Below are positions 7,641 through 16,387 of a DNA stretch of 39,094 nucleotides, piece by piece. Position numbers and translations under genes: made by a program. The notes beneath the pieces are model-generated. The model saw only the letters and a list, made by a program, of their open reading frames with translations, made no database searches and was not told where the DNA came from. Origin of the DNA: Bacteroidales bacterium (lineage in GTDB: Bacteria > Bacteroidota > Bacteroidia > Bacteroidales > P3); NCBI GenBank assembly GCA_017439185.1, contig JAFRTM010000002.1:1-39094 (forward strand), given 5' to 3'. Numbering within the stretch: the stretch's first letter is position 1; the number at the start of each line of letters is the position of its first letter.

Positions 7641-8303
7641 TTAGCGTCTTTCTTGTTTTCGGGTGTTGTCTCTTTTGTCGAGGTTCTCTTTGTCCTTGGG
7701 TTTCTTGGTGTCGGAGATTCTCCCTTTGTCGGCCGACGAGCCCCCTTTGCGTTCGGCTCCGGCTTCCTGTTTGCCGTCGCCCGATTTGGCGCCCGGAGTG
7801 ATGCCGAGCATCTCGAGGACCTGGTTGCTCACGTCGTATTTGGCGTTGGCGTAGGCTATGGTCGAGGTGCCTGCCTTGTCGAAGATGATGGCATAGTTCT
7901 TCTCGGTGGCGAGGCGGTTGAGCGCGTTGTACACGCGGTCCTGCACGGGCTTTATGAGTTCGGCGCGCTTCTTGTCGAGGTCGCCTCCCACGTCGAAATG
8001 CTCGTGCTGCAGGGCTTTCAGCTCCTGCTCCTTGGTCTTGATGTCATCCATACGGCGGCGTTTAAGGTTCTCGGGCAGCAGGTAGGCTTCCTGCTGATAG
8101 GCTTTCTTCAGGTTGTCTAGTTCCTGGGCTTTGGCTTCCAGCTCTTTCTGCCAGTCGCTGACATATTGGTCCAGACGTTTCTGCGCCTGCTGGTAGTCGG
8201 GGATGTTGGAGAAGACGTATTCCGAATCGAAGCAAGCATATTTCTGGGCCAACGCGAATTGTCCCAAAACGATTGCCAGCAGTATGATGAGTGTCCTTTT
8301 CAT
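7641..8303 (-). CDS. OmpH/Skp-family periplasmic chaperone with charged C-terminal tail
   Basis: This 220-residue exported protein has a signal peptide ending in ALA before QKYACFDSEYV. The OmpH core occupies residues ~20-170, with the expected helical hairpin and the YAIIFDKAGTS strand. From about residue 171 a 50-residue tail follows that is almost entirely Lys, Arg, Glu, Asp, Gly and Ser (for example KPKDKENLDKRDN). Typical Skp proteins lack such a tail; it may be a disordered tether or envelope-binding segment, but that is inference. The gene starts two bases after bamA ends, so the two are very likely co-translated. Confidence 0.87.
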   Translation of the reverse strand: MKRTLIILLAIVLGQFALAQKYACFDSEYVFSNIPDYQQAQKRLDQYVSDWQKELEAKAQELDNLKKAYQQEAYLLPENLKRRRMDDIKTKEQELKALQHEHFDVGGDLDKKRAELIKPVQDRVYNALNRLATEKNYAIIFDKAGTSTIAYANAKYDVSNQVLEMLGITPGAKSGDGKQEAGAERKGGSSADKGRISDTKKPKDKENLDKRDNTRKQERR

Positions 8304-8305
8304 TG

Positions 8306-10864
8306 TTAGTCGATGCTTTGTCCGATAGAGAAGTGGAACTGTGAGCCGCCGTTGGCGCCGTCGAAGCCGTAGCCCCAGTCGATGCCGATGAGTCCGAACA
8401 TAGGCATGTAGAGCCTTACGCCCACTCCGGCGGAGTTGTAGAGTTTGAAGGGCTGGAAGTCTTTGAAGTCGCTCCAGCAGTTGCCGCCCTCCATGAATCC
8501 GAGCACGTAGATGGTGGCGCTGGAACTCTCTATGATGGGGTGACGAAGCTCGAAGGTATAGCGTGTGAAGACGGCTCCTCCGTCGTTGGGGCTTATGGAG
8601 TTGTTCTCATATCCACGCAGAGGTATCACCTCGCGGCCGTCGATCATGTAGGTGGAGAGACCGTCGCCGCCCACATAGTAGCGTCCCAGCGGCGTAAGGC
8701 CTATGTTCTTGTTGTAATAGCCCATCCAGCCCATCCTCACTCGCGTGTTGAGCACCAGGTTGCCTACGATGTTGAGCATCCACGAGCCGCGGATATTGAT
8801 CTTGTAGTATTCCAGCCACTTGTACTTCTCCGAGGCTTCCATCGTGGAGTAGTCCTTCTTGGAGAATGCCGAATAGGGGGGAGTTATGTATCCCGACACC
8901 GACACTTCTGAACCGCTGCGTGGGTATATGGGCGAGTCGAGCGAGTTGCGGCTGATGGTTATGCCGTAGGACAGGTCGTTGGCCTTTCCGTCGGTGAAGA
9001 GGGAACCCAGCTGGGTGTAGTTGAGCAGGTCGTAGTGTTTGTAGGTGATGCCGTGTGACAGAATGAAGTAGTCGTCGGGCCATTTCAGCCTCTTCGACAG
9101 GGAGATGCCGCCGCCGGTGATGCGCAGGCGGTAGTATTGCTTGCTGGTCTTGTCGTAATAGAAGCCGTTGCTGAAGAGGTTATGGTATATCGAGAGGGTC
9201 AGCGACTGGGCCGTACGTCCTCCCAGCCACGGCTCGGTGAACGAGCCGCTAAACGCGTAGTAGTATTTTCCGTTGGTCACTGCGTTGATGGACAGCTTCT
9301 GGCCGTCGCCTGCCGGCAGTGGTGCCCAAGCGCTCTTCTTGAAGATGTTGCGTGCCGAGAAATTGTTGAGGGTAACGCCTATCTGGCCTATGATCATGCC
9401 GCTGCCGTAGCCGCCCTGCAGCTGCAGCTGGCTGGTGCTGCCCTCTTCCACCTTGTACACTATGTCCACCGTTCCGTCTTCCTCGTGGGGCATCGGCACC
9501 GGCTCGATAGACTCCTGCTTGAAATAGCCGAGGGTCACCAACTCGCGCTGGCTACGTATCAAAGCGTCGCGGCTGAACAGGTCGCCCGGACGGGTGTGCA
9601 GCTCGCGCATTACTATCTTGTCGTTGGTGATGGTGTTGCCTTCGAGGGTCACGTTGCGGATTCTCGCCTGTTTCCCTTCCACGATTCTTATCTCGATGTC
9701 GATGGAGTCGTTCTCGATAGCCACCTCCACCGGTGTCACCCTGAAGAAGAGATATCCGTTGTCCATGTACATGGACGTGATGTCGGTGCCGGCGGGGTTG
9801 TAGTTAAGGTTGGTCTCCAGCAGGCTCTTGTTGTAAGGAGCCCCTTTCTCTATCCTCAGGTGCTTGGCCAGCTCTTCCGACGAGTAGATGGTGTTGCCGG
9901 TAAACGTTATGTTGCGGAAGAAGAACTTGTGGCCCTCAAAGATTTTCATGTCCACCCTCACACGCTCCTGCTTGGCTTTCTTCTTCTCGCTCACGTTCAG
10001 CGAGTCCATGCTGACCGGATAGACCGTGTCCCACTCTATTCTCGCGTCTCTGTAGCCCTGGTTGTTGTAGTAGCTTATCACGCTGTTCATGTCCTCCTGG
10101 AAGTCGGCGTCGAGATATTTCGATTTCTTCCAGAATCCCGAGGTCCAGAAGTACATTCTCTTCCAGTAGTTCACGTCGTGGGTCTTCTTCATCTTGCGCA
10201 GCAGTTTGCCGGTCTTGATCGACTCGTTGCCGCTGATGGTCAGCGCGTCGATCTTCACCTGCTTGCCGCGGTCCACGTTATAGACGATTATCACGCGGTC
10301 GTCTTTCCCCGAGGCGGTGTCGGCTATAAGCTCCGTCTCTACCTCCACGTTGGTATAACCTTTCTCGATGTAGTAGCTCAGTATTTTGTTCTTGCTGGTC
10401 GTGAGCAGGTTCTCGGTCACCACGTCGCCCACGGCTATCTTCATCTCGTCCCTCAACTTGTCGGCGTCGTTCTTCTTCACGCCGGTGAATTTGAATTTCG
10501 ACAGTTTTGGACGTCCTTTCAGTGCTATCTCCAGGAATATCTTGTCGCCCTGTATGCGTGTCACCAATATCTTTATGTCCTCGAAGAGGCCCTGCTTCCA
10601 CAGGTTGTCTATCGCTGTGGCAAGCTTGTCGCCCGGCACCTTGATCACGTCGCCCACTTGCAATCCGGCCACCAGCAGTATCATGCGGTGGTCGAAATGG
10701 TCGGCTCCCGAGAAGGTGATGCCGCCTATCTCGTATTGTTTGGGCGTCAGGTAGTCTATATCATAGTTGCTGTCGCCTCCGATGGTCACTTGTGCACGCG
10801 TCTCCACCGAGGCGGCAACCAGCGCTATCGTCAGCAGCAGTATTATCTTTATGCGGGTCTTCAT
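8306..10864 (-). CDS. bamA: Outer-membrane protein assembly factor BamA
   Basis: This 852-residue Omp85-family protein folds and inserts outer-membrane barrels. A signal peptide ends in TRA before QVTIGG. Periplasmic POTRA repeats follow across residues ~35-450 (I count five; for example the starts at EIGGITFSGA, LSKFKFTGV, KIDALTISGN, FFRNITFTGN and RIRNVTLEGN). The C-terminal ~400 residues are the 16-strand barrel, with the LRGY motif (counterpart of VRGF) in IPLRGYENN. It lies between uppS and two skp genes, the standard Bacteroidota order. The minus-strand leader of 96 bases from uppS is A/T-rich with an AGGAAG before the ATG. Confidence 0.96.
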   Translation of the reverse strand: MKTRIKIILLLTIALVAASVETRAQVTIGGDSNYDIDYLTPKQYEIGGITFSGADHFDHRMILLVAGLQVGDVIKVPGDKLATAIDNLWKQGLFEDIKILVTRIQGDKIFLEIALKGRPKLSKFKFTGVKKNDADKLRDEMKIAVGDVVTENLLTTSKNKILSYYIEKGYTNVEVETELIADTASGKDDRVIIVYNVDRGKQVKIDALTISGNESIKTGKLLRKMKKTHDVNYWKRMYFWTSGFWKKSKYLDADFQEDMNSVISYYNNQGYRDARIEWDTVYPVSMDSLNVSEKKKAKQERVRVDMKIFEGHKFFFRNITFTGNTIYSSEELAKHLRIEKGAPYNKSLLETNLNYNPAGTDITSMYMDNGYLFFRVTPVEVAIENDSIDIEIRIVEGKQARIRNVTLEGNTITNDKIVMRELHTRPGDLFSRDALIRSQRELVTLGYFKQESIEPVPMPHEEDGTVDIVYKVEEGSTSQLQLQGGYGSGMIIGQIGVTLNNFSARNIFKKSAWAPLPAGDGQKLSINAVTNGKYYYAFSGSFTEPWLGGRTAQSLTLSIYHNLFSNGFYYDKTSKQYYRLRITGGGISLSKRLKWPDDYFILSHGITYKHYDLLNYTQLGSLFTDGKANDLSYGITISRNSLDSPIYPRSGSEVSVSGYITPPYSAFSKKDYSTMEASEKYKWLEYYKINIRGSWMLNIVGNLVLNTRVRMGWMGYYNKNIGLTPLGRYYVGGDGLSTYMIDGREVIPLRGYENNSISPNDGGAVFTRYTFELRHPIIESSSATIYVLGFMEGGNCWSDFKDFQPFKLYNSAGVGVRLYMPMFGLIGIDWGYGFDGANGGSQFHFSIGQSID

Positions 10865-10960
10865 CGATTCTTCCTATATCTTGAGACGTCTTCTTTTTAC
10901 TATTAACTATATAATAACTCGAATTTTTATCTTTTATTGTGTGTCGCCAAAAAAATATTT

Positions 10961-11668
10961 TTATTTTTGTTCTCCCGTCTTTCCAAATCTCCGCTGTCTT
11001 CCCTGGAAAGCCTCCACTGCCGCCCGGAAGTCTTCTTTCCTGAAGTCGGGCCACAGCTTCTCGGTGAAGTAGAACTCGGTATATGCCATCTGCCACAGCA
11101 GGAAGTTGCTGAGTCTCAGCTCTCCTCCGGTCCTTATCAGCAGGTCGGGGTCGGGATAGTCTTTCGTCGTTAGGTAGGGTCTTATGCTCTCTTCGTCTAT
11201 CTCTTCGGGCTTCACTCCGGCGGCTATCATCTTACGTATTGCCTCGCCGATTTCCCACCTTGAGCTGTAGCTCAACGCCAGCACCAGCACCAGCCGGTCG
11301 TTGCCGCTAGTCTCGGCCATGCAGCCTTGGAGCTTCTCTCTCGACAACTCGGGCAGCCGTCCCATGTCGCCTATCACTTCCAGCCTCACCCCGTTCTTTT
11401 TCAGTTGCGGCGTCTCGCTCTGTATGGTCCTCACCAGCAGCTCCATTATTCCGTCCACCTCCTCTTTCGGCCGGTTCCAGTTCTCGGTGCTGAAGGTGTA
11501 GAGCGTGATGTATTTCACCCCCAGCTCGGTGCCGGCTTCCACGGTCTCTCTCACGGCGGTCATCGCGTGCTGGTGCCCGAATATCCTTTTCTGTTTCTGC
11601 TTCTGTGCCCAGCGGCCGTTGCCGTCCATCACCACTGCCACATGTCTCGGTATATGTTTCTCGTCCAT
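10961..11668 (-). CDS. uppS: Isoprenyl transferase (undecaprenyl diphosphate synthase)
   Basis: This 235-residue cytosolic cis-prenyltransferase makes the C55 carrier lipid for peptidoglycan and surface glycans. Conserved blocks are visible: HVAVVMDGNGRWA with catalytic Asp15, TLYTFSTENWNRP, LALSYSSRWEI and the substrate-binding DLLIRTGGELRLSNFLLWQ followed by TEFYF. Length is typical. It starts seven bases after the DUF6089 gene ends on the same strand and is followed by bamA. Confidence 0.95.
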   Translation of the reverse strand: MDEKHIPRHVAVVMDGNGRWAQKQKQKRIFGHQHAMTAVRETVEAGTELGVKYITLYTFSTENWNRPKEEVDGIMELLVRTIQSETPQLKKNGVRLEVIGDMGRLPELSREKLQGCMAETSGNDRLVLVLALSYSSRWEIGEAIRKMIAAGVKPEEIDEESIRPYLTTKDYPDPDLLIRTGGELRLSNFLLWQMAYTEFYFTEKLWPDFRKEDFRAAVEAFQGRQRRFGKTGEQK

Positions 11669-11674
11669 TGTCGC

Positions 11675-12553
11675 CTAATTGTTGAAGTTGCATCTCTTCG
11701 GGAACATCCAGCCCATCAGCAGGTCCAGGCTTATCGTCACCGAAATGTTCATATATCCATATCCGTCGTCGAGCGAGTCGTCGCCTCGCTTGATTCCTAC
11801 CGCATTTTCCACTCCTCCTTCCAGCTCGGCGCTCCGGTCGGCGAGGCGTGCCGCCAGTTCTCCTCCCTCGCTACGTCTCAGCAGCTCGCTCCCCACGTAG
11901 GTCTTGCTCACGTCGTCGAGATAGTCTGTGAAGGTCTTGCGGTAGCCGTATTCCACCATCACCTGCATGTATTTGTTGGGGCTGAACCTTATGCCCATCC
12001 CGAACGGTATCACCACCTGCAGCAGTGAGTAGGGTGTCCGGTCGCCGTATTCGCTGCTTCCCTGTCCTTCGGTCCTCAGCGGCCTCAGCTCGGCCCATTC
12101 CTCCTCTCCGTTTGCGTTGATGTATTTTGCCTTGGGGTTGAATCCCATAAGTCCTATGCCGCCGAAGATGTAGGGGCTGAACCTCCATTGCAGGTCGCTG
12201 AATCCGTAGGGCAGGAAGTTGAACTCGGCCCTCGCCGTCGCTTCCCACAGGTGGCTCTTGAAGCTCAGGTTCCTCATCGCTATGGCGTCGGGATTGCCGC
12301 CCTCTATGTGGCCGTAGGCTCCTCCCACTTTCAGCGACCACCGGTCGTCGAAACGGTAGCGGTAACCTACTCCGTAGCCCCAGCAGGGCTTCGAAAACAC
12401 GTTCTGCCCGTTCAGGTCTCCCACATAGTTCATCCCTCCCACTTCCAGCACCAGCTCGCTGTGCTCCATAAATTTCTGCTGCGCCCACAAGCTTCCGCCC
12501 GTAAGCACTGCCATCAGTAAAAGCAATATGGTCCGCAGCGATCCCTTCATCAT
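11675..12553 (-). CDS. DUF6089-family outer-membrane beta-barrel protein
   Basis: This 292-residue exported protein has a signal peptide ending in LWA before QQKFMEHS. The body looks like an eight- to ten-stranded barrel with alternating aromatic strands (ELVLEVGGMNYVGDL, YGVGYRYRFDD, FSPYIFGGIGLMGFNP, YMQVMVEYGYRKTF). I recognise the DUF6089 type from the ELGLxxGxxxYxGDL-like start and from its place directly before uppS and bamA in Bacteroidota. Its role is unproven but its neighbours suggest outer-membrane biogenesis. Its start overlaps the stop of the lipoprotein gene upstream as ATGA, so translation is probably coupled; a second ATG directly follows the first. Confidence 0.78.
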   Translation of the reverse strand: MMKGSLRTILLLLMAVLTGGSLWAQQKFMEHSELVLEVGGMNYVGDLNGQNVFSKPCWGYGVGYRYRFDDRWSLKVGGAYGHIEGGNPDAIAMRNLSFKSHLWEATARAEFNFLPYGFSDLQWRFSPYIFGGIGLMGFNPKAKYINANGEEEWAELRPLRTEGQGSSEYGDRTPYSLLQVVIPFGMGIRFSPNKYMQVMVEYGYRKTFTDYLDDVSKTYVGSELLRRSEGGELAARLADRSAELEGGVENAVGIKRGDDSLDDGYGYMNISVTISLDLLMGWMFPKRCNFNN

Positions 12554-13578
12554 TCAAATTTCAGCGAGTGGCACACGCTCTCCACCTGCATCAGCAGGTC
12601 TCTCTTCGTGTAGGGCTTGTTCCTCGGACAGTAAACATATCCTGTCAGGCTCATTATCTGTTTTTTGTCGGGCGTCAGCAGGGTGAACGACACAAACGGA
12701 CCTCCCATGAAGTTCCCGAACAGCCTCCAGCAGCCTCTCGTCTCCACACAATAGCTCGAGCCTTCGAACTCCACCACCTTGCTCTCTATCGGCAGCAGCC
12801 ATTCTCCACTCTCTTTGTCTTTCCTCCGTTCTATTCCCATGTAGCTTCCCTCCGACGGGCCTGGCACCCACCTCTGCATCATCGCGTCGAGGCTGTCCAG
12901 TATCCGCTCCTCTTCGAACATCCCGCTCTCTTTATAGTCGTACCGGTTCACGAGCACTCCCATGCCGAAATCTTTCGCCTCCATCTTCACCCACACAAAG
13001 TCTTTCCCCTTGCTCGCCAGTCCGTAGCTCTGCGACAGTTTCAGCCCTATGCCCATGGCCTCCTTCACCGAGGCCTCCACCTCGTAGCCCTCTTCCTCGG
13101 TATAGGCTTTCCATATCCTCCGGTGTTCGGCGGCGTAAAACTCTTCCTCCACCATTGGCGCGTAGTGCCTCAGCAGCGAGTCCAGGTCTTTGGTGCTCTT
13201 CGCCGCAAAGTCGAATATCACCTGCGGCACCGCATATTCGTCTATGTGTTTGTACACCTTGTTCTCGTTCGCCTCGTTTATGTCCAGTATCACCACGTTG
13301 CGGTGGACCTTGAACATCTCCACCTCCTCAAACGAGCTCCGCGGCACATTCACTAGGTCGAACTTCTTCTCCGGCTGCGGCAAACCTGTCTGCGGGCTTC
13401 CCCACAGTTCTTCCACCACTCCTTTTATCCGCTCGCCATAGACGTTCCTGTCGGCCACCACCATCAGCTCCAGTGTCTTCCCACTCGAGCCCTTCTTCTT
13501 TCCCAGTTCTCCCATCTTTCCGCCGCAGCCGCTCGCCAGCAGCGCCACTACCATTATCGTCAGCAGTCCTTTCTTCAT
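12550..13578 (-). CDS. DUF4837-like lipoprotein
   Basis: This 342-residue protein begins with a lipoprotein signal peptide with lipobox LASGC (Cys18). The body shows LELMVVADRNVYGERI near residue 35, PRSSFEEVEMFKVHRNVVILDI around residue 110, and a terminal region YCPRNKPYTKRDLLMQVESV. This layout, with a regulator-like phrase about storing a value after the lipobox and a helical end, fits the Bacteroidota DUF4837 family. It is the first gene of the minus-strand envelope operon and overlaps the DUF6089 gene by four bases. Function is unknown; location at the inner face of the outer membrane or periplasm is inferred. Confidence 0.65.
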   Translation of the reverse strand: MKKGLLTIMVVALLASGCGGKMGELGKKKGSSGKTLELMVVADRNVYGERIKGVVEELWGSPQTGLPQPEKKFDLVNVPRSSFEEVEMFKVHRNVVILDINEANENKVYKHIDEYAVPQVIFDFAAKSTKDLDSLLRHYAPMVEEEFYAAEHRRIWKAYTEEEGYEVEASVKEAMGIGLKLSQSYGLASKGKDFVWVKMEAKDFGMGVLVNRYDYKESGMFEEERILDSLDAMMQRWVPGPSEGSYMGIERRKDKESGEWLLPIESKVVEFEGSSYCVETRGCWRLFGNFMGGPFVSFTLLTPDKKQIMSLTGYVYCPRNKPYTKRDLLMQVESVCHSLKFE

Positions 13579-13763
13579 ATTCGGGTTCTTTCTTTTCTAT
13601 TTATAACGCCGTATTCCCGTTTATATTGTCTTTTATATTATAAAAAATGTTATAATTCTCATCCTTGACCAATGTCGAATTTACCCTTACTTTGCCCTTA
13701 CCTTATGTCCTACCAACCATTAACCAAATATTAACCAACCTTTAACCGGATATTAAACAAATA
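13579..13763 (-). promoter_or_regulatory. Upstream region of the envelope operon with phased repeats
   Basis: The gap between dnaB and the DUF4837 gene must hold the promoter of the DUF4837-DUF6089-uppS-bamA-skp operon, but I cannot find a good TAnnTTTG box. Its left-to-right end nearest dnaB carries TTAACC motifs at 13720, 13731 and 13742 and TTAAAC at 13753, spaced exactly 11 bases apart. Confidence 0.45.
13720..13758. repeat. Helically phased TTAACC repeats (11-bp period)
   Basis: TTAACC occurs at 13720, 13731 and 13742, with TTAAAC at 13753. The unit is about TTAACCAAATA. The constant 11-bp step places all copies on one face of the helix, as expected for a multi-site protein-binding region, beginning right after the dnaB stop. 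Confidence 0.6.
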
Positions 13764-15287
13764 TCATCCCTCATACACAAACGGCAAATCCTCTTCGTCG
13801 CCTCCGTTCGTCGCCTTTCCTCCTTCGTCAAATGCCGTGTTCGCCTTCATCCCTCCGTCGCTTTTCTCTTTGGCGTCGCCTCCGTCTTCACGGGGCATGT
13901 CCTCAAATCGGAAATATTTTCCTATGAACTGCAGACTCACCGTCCCGCATTCTCCCGCACGGTGCTTCAATATGTGGAGGTCTGCCAGATTCTCGGTGCT
14001 GTGTCCGTGTGCGTCTGTCGTCAATCCGTACTTCCACGGCCGGTGTATTCCTATCACGATGTCGGCGTCCTGCTCTATTCCGCCCGACTCTCTCAAGTCG
14101 GCCATCGTCGGCACTCCTCCGGCTCTCTCGTCGGCTCTCCTGGCAAACTGCGCCATCGCCACGACCGGTATGTTCAGCTCCTTGGCCATCTCTTTCAGCT
14201 GCCGCGACACGTCGCTGATCTCCTGCTCGCGGTTTCTGCCCTTCGTGCCGTCGCCCGACGAGTGCATCAGCTGCAGGTAGTCCACAAACACTATCTCTAT
14301 GTCGCGTTTCTGCTTCAGTCTCCTGCATTTTGCCCTCAGCTCGAAGATGTCCAGTCCCGCCGTGTCGTCTATATATAGCGGCGCATTCCTCAGCACGTCC
14401 ATCTTCTCGGCCAGCCACTCCTTCTCGTCTTGCGACAGGGTCGCCGCCTTCTTCAGCTTGTTCGCCGAAATCTCCGCCTCCGAGGCCAGCAGCCTCACCA
14501 GCAGCTCCAGCCCGGTCATCTCCAGCGAGAAGAAAGCCACCGGTTTCCCAATGCCCACGGCTATATGACGTGCCATCGACAGCGCACACGCCGTCTTTCC
14601 CTGGGCTGGCCTTGCGGCCAGTATTATCAGTGCGCCCGGCTGGAAGCCCGACGTCATCTTGTCTAGCTCTCTGAATCCCGAGTCTATGCTGTAGTTGTCC
14701 TCTTCTTTCGCGTACAGCAGCTTCTCCTCGGCCTCCTTCACCAGCCGCTCCATCGTGTAGCCCTCGCTCTTGAAGCTCTTCTCGCTGATCTCCATCAGCC
14801 GCTTCTCCGCCCTGTCCACCAGCTCCACCGCGTCGCACGTCTCGTCGTAGGCCTCTCTGATGTTCTCCGACGAGGTCCTGATCACCTCTCTCTGCATAAA
14901 CTTCTCGGCCAGCAGTATGGTGTGGTACTCGAGATGGGCACTCGACATCACGTCTCTCGTCAGCTCGGCCACATACAGCGGCCCTCCGGCTTCCTCCAGC
15001 TTCCCCTCTTTTCTCAACTCTTCCACCACCGTCAGCATATCGACCTCCCGCCTGTTTCCCACAAGGCTCTTTATCGCCTCGAAGATTTTCTGGTGCTCGG
15101 TCTTGTAGAACAGGCCTTCGTGCATCTTGTCGATATATCCGAACAGCATCTTCTGGTCCAGCATCAGCGCTCCCAGCACACTCTTCTCTATCGCCACCGC
15201 CTGTGGCGGCACCATACCGTTCACATCTCCCGTGGCGCTCGTCCACAGCTTCGCCTTTCTCTTGTCCTCTGTCTTTGTTGTTTCCAT
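13764..15287 (-). CDS. dnaB: Replicative DNA helicase DnaB
   Basis: This 507-residue hexameric helicase unwinds DNA at the replication fork. The N-terminal domain (residues ~25-130) begins with the diagnostic PPQAVAIEKSVLGALML. After a linker comes the RecA-like C-terminal domain with Walker A ARPAQGKT (225-232), Walker B VFVDYLQL (333-340) and the conserved RNREQEISDVSRQLKEMAKE segment. The last ~55 residues are a charged, low-complexity tail (DGGDAKEKSDGG) that is dispensable in the family. It is flanked by 185- and 137-base gaps and is probably transcribed alone. Confidence 0.96.
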   Translation of the reverse strand: METTKTEDKRKAKLWTSATGDVNGMVPPQAVAIEKSVLGALMLDQKMLFGYIDKMHEGLFYKTEHQKIFEAIKSLVGNRREVDMLTVVEELRKEGKLEEAGGPLYVAELTRDVMSSAHLEYHTILLAEKFMQREVIRTSSENIREAYDETCDAVELVDRAEKRLMEISEKSFKSEGYTMERLVKEAEEKLLYAKEEDNYSIDSGFRELDKMTSGFQPGALIILAARPAQGKTACALSMARHIAVGIGKPVAFFSLEMTGLELLVRLLASEAEISANKLKKAATLSQDEKEWLAEKMDVLRNAPLYIDDTAGLDIFELRAKCRRLKQKRDIEIVFVDYLQLMHSSGDGTKGRNREQEISDVSRQLKEMAKELNIPVVAMAQFARRADERAGGVPTMADLRESGGIEQDADIVIGIHRPWKYGLTTDAHGHSTENLADLHILKHRAGECGTVSLQFIGKYFRFEDMPREDGGDAKEKSDGGMKANTAFDEGGKATNGGDEEDLPFVYEG

Positions 15288-15424
15288 GTTTTTTCTCCTA
15301 TTGTGGTTTTGTCTATAGCGTTTCTCTTTCGCTTGTCTTATTTTCTTTTTATATTATTACTTATATTTAGTACTTTTCCCCTGCAAAAACTTGCAGCTTG
15401 TCATCATAAATTTTTCGTCCTCTC

Positions 15425-16363
15425 TCAGAGCCTGCATCCTTGGCGGCTACCCCTCCTCTCGAACTCTTTCTCCACCATCGCCACTATCTCTTCGTATCTT
15501 ATCAGTCTCCCGTCGTCTCTCCTCCAGCTCCGCTCGGGACATGCCTGGTATCTTGGCGGCACCTCTCCGGCCAGACGCTCCACCACGACGTCCTCTCTCA
15601 GCCGCTCCACAAAGTCGCACACCAGCCCGATATATTCTTCCAGCCCGAACTGCCTCACCCGTTCTTCCTCTCCTCTTTCCATCTTCTCGGCCAGCACCGT
15701 TCCCTTCAGTATCTGCAGCTGGTGCAGCTTCAGAGTGTTCAGCGGCAGCCCGTTCACTATCTTTGCCTCTTCCACCATCTCTTCTCTCGTCTCTCCCGGC
15801 AGTCCCAAAATCAGATGTCCTCCGCAGTGTATTCCTCTCGTCGCGGTTGCCTCTATGGCTCTCTTCGTGCAGGCAAAGTCGTGACCTCGGTTTATCCTAT
15901 CCAAGGTCCGGTCGTAGCAACTCTCTATTCCGTATTCCACCGCCACAAATCCTCGCTCCTTCAAACTCGCTATGTAGTCCAGCTTCTCCCCGTCGACACA
16001 GTCGGGGCGAGTCCCGATGATTATTCCGGCGATTTCCTCGTGTCCCAGCGCCTCCTCATATTTTTCTCTCAGCTCCGCCAAACTCCCGTAGGTGTTGCTG
16101 TACGCCTGGAAATATGCCAGATAGCACACCGACTTGCGGTATCTCTTCCGGTGGAACGCTATCCCTTCGTCTATCTGCTCGGTGATGCTGCCGCACTTCC
16201 GGCAATACGACGGGTTGAACGCCTCGTTGTTGCAGAACACGCAGCCGCCGTTCCCTTTCGTCCCGTCCCGGTTGGGACATCCGAATCCGCCGTCTATCGA
16301 CAGTTTCTGCGCCCTCCCGCCAAATTCTCTCTTGAAAAACTCTGCGTACGAATTGTAATGCAT
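15425..16363 (-). CDS. Radical SAM protein, TIGR01212 (YhcC-like) family
   Basis: This 312-residue cytosolic protein is an iron-sulfur radical S-adenosylmethionine enzyme. Three cysteines, Cys29, Cys41 and Cys44, sit in GCPNRDGTKGNGGCVFC, the TIGR01212 pattern, followed by GSITEQIDEGI. Further blocks are AYFQAYSNTYG, GTRPDCVDGEKLDYIASL, VAVEYGIESCYDRTL and GGHLILGLPGETREEM. The substrate of this family is not established. It lies 24 bases after the Rieske-like gene on the same strand and is the last gene of the efp operon. The C-terminal ~50 residues differ from the family core. Confidence 0.88.
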   Translation of the reverse strand: MHYNSYAEFFKREFGGRAQKLSIDGGFGCPNRDGTKGNGGCVFCNNEAFNPSYCRKCGSITEQIDEGIAFHRKRYRKSVCYLAYFQAYSNTYGSLAELREKYEEALGHEEIAGIIIGTRPDCVDGEKLDYIASLKERGFVAVEYGIESCYDRTLDRINRGHDFACTKRAIEATATRGIHCGGHLILGLPGETREEMVEEAKIVNGLPLNTLKLHQLQILKGTVLAEKMERGEEERVRQFGLEEYIGLVCDFVERLREDVVVERLAGEVPPRYQACPERSWRRDDGRLIRYEEIVAMVEKEFERRGSRQGCRL

Positions 16364-16387
16364 CGCTTCCTCCCCCCTCGCTCGCCT

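Noticed and set aside
9137-10906. 589-residue open frame opposite bamA
   Set aside because: Antisense shadow of a complete BamA gene; His/Val-rich with no recognisable domain.
15381-15396. Terminator of the efp operon
   Set aside because: CTGCAA/TTGCAG forms only a 6-bp stem and is not followed by a T tract on either strand.
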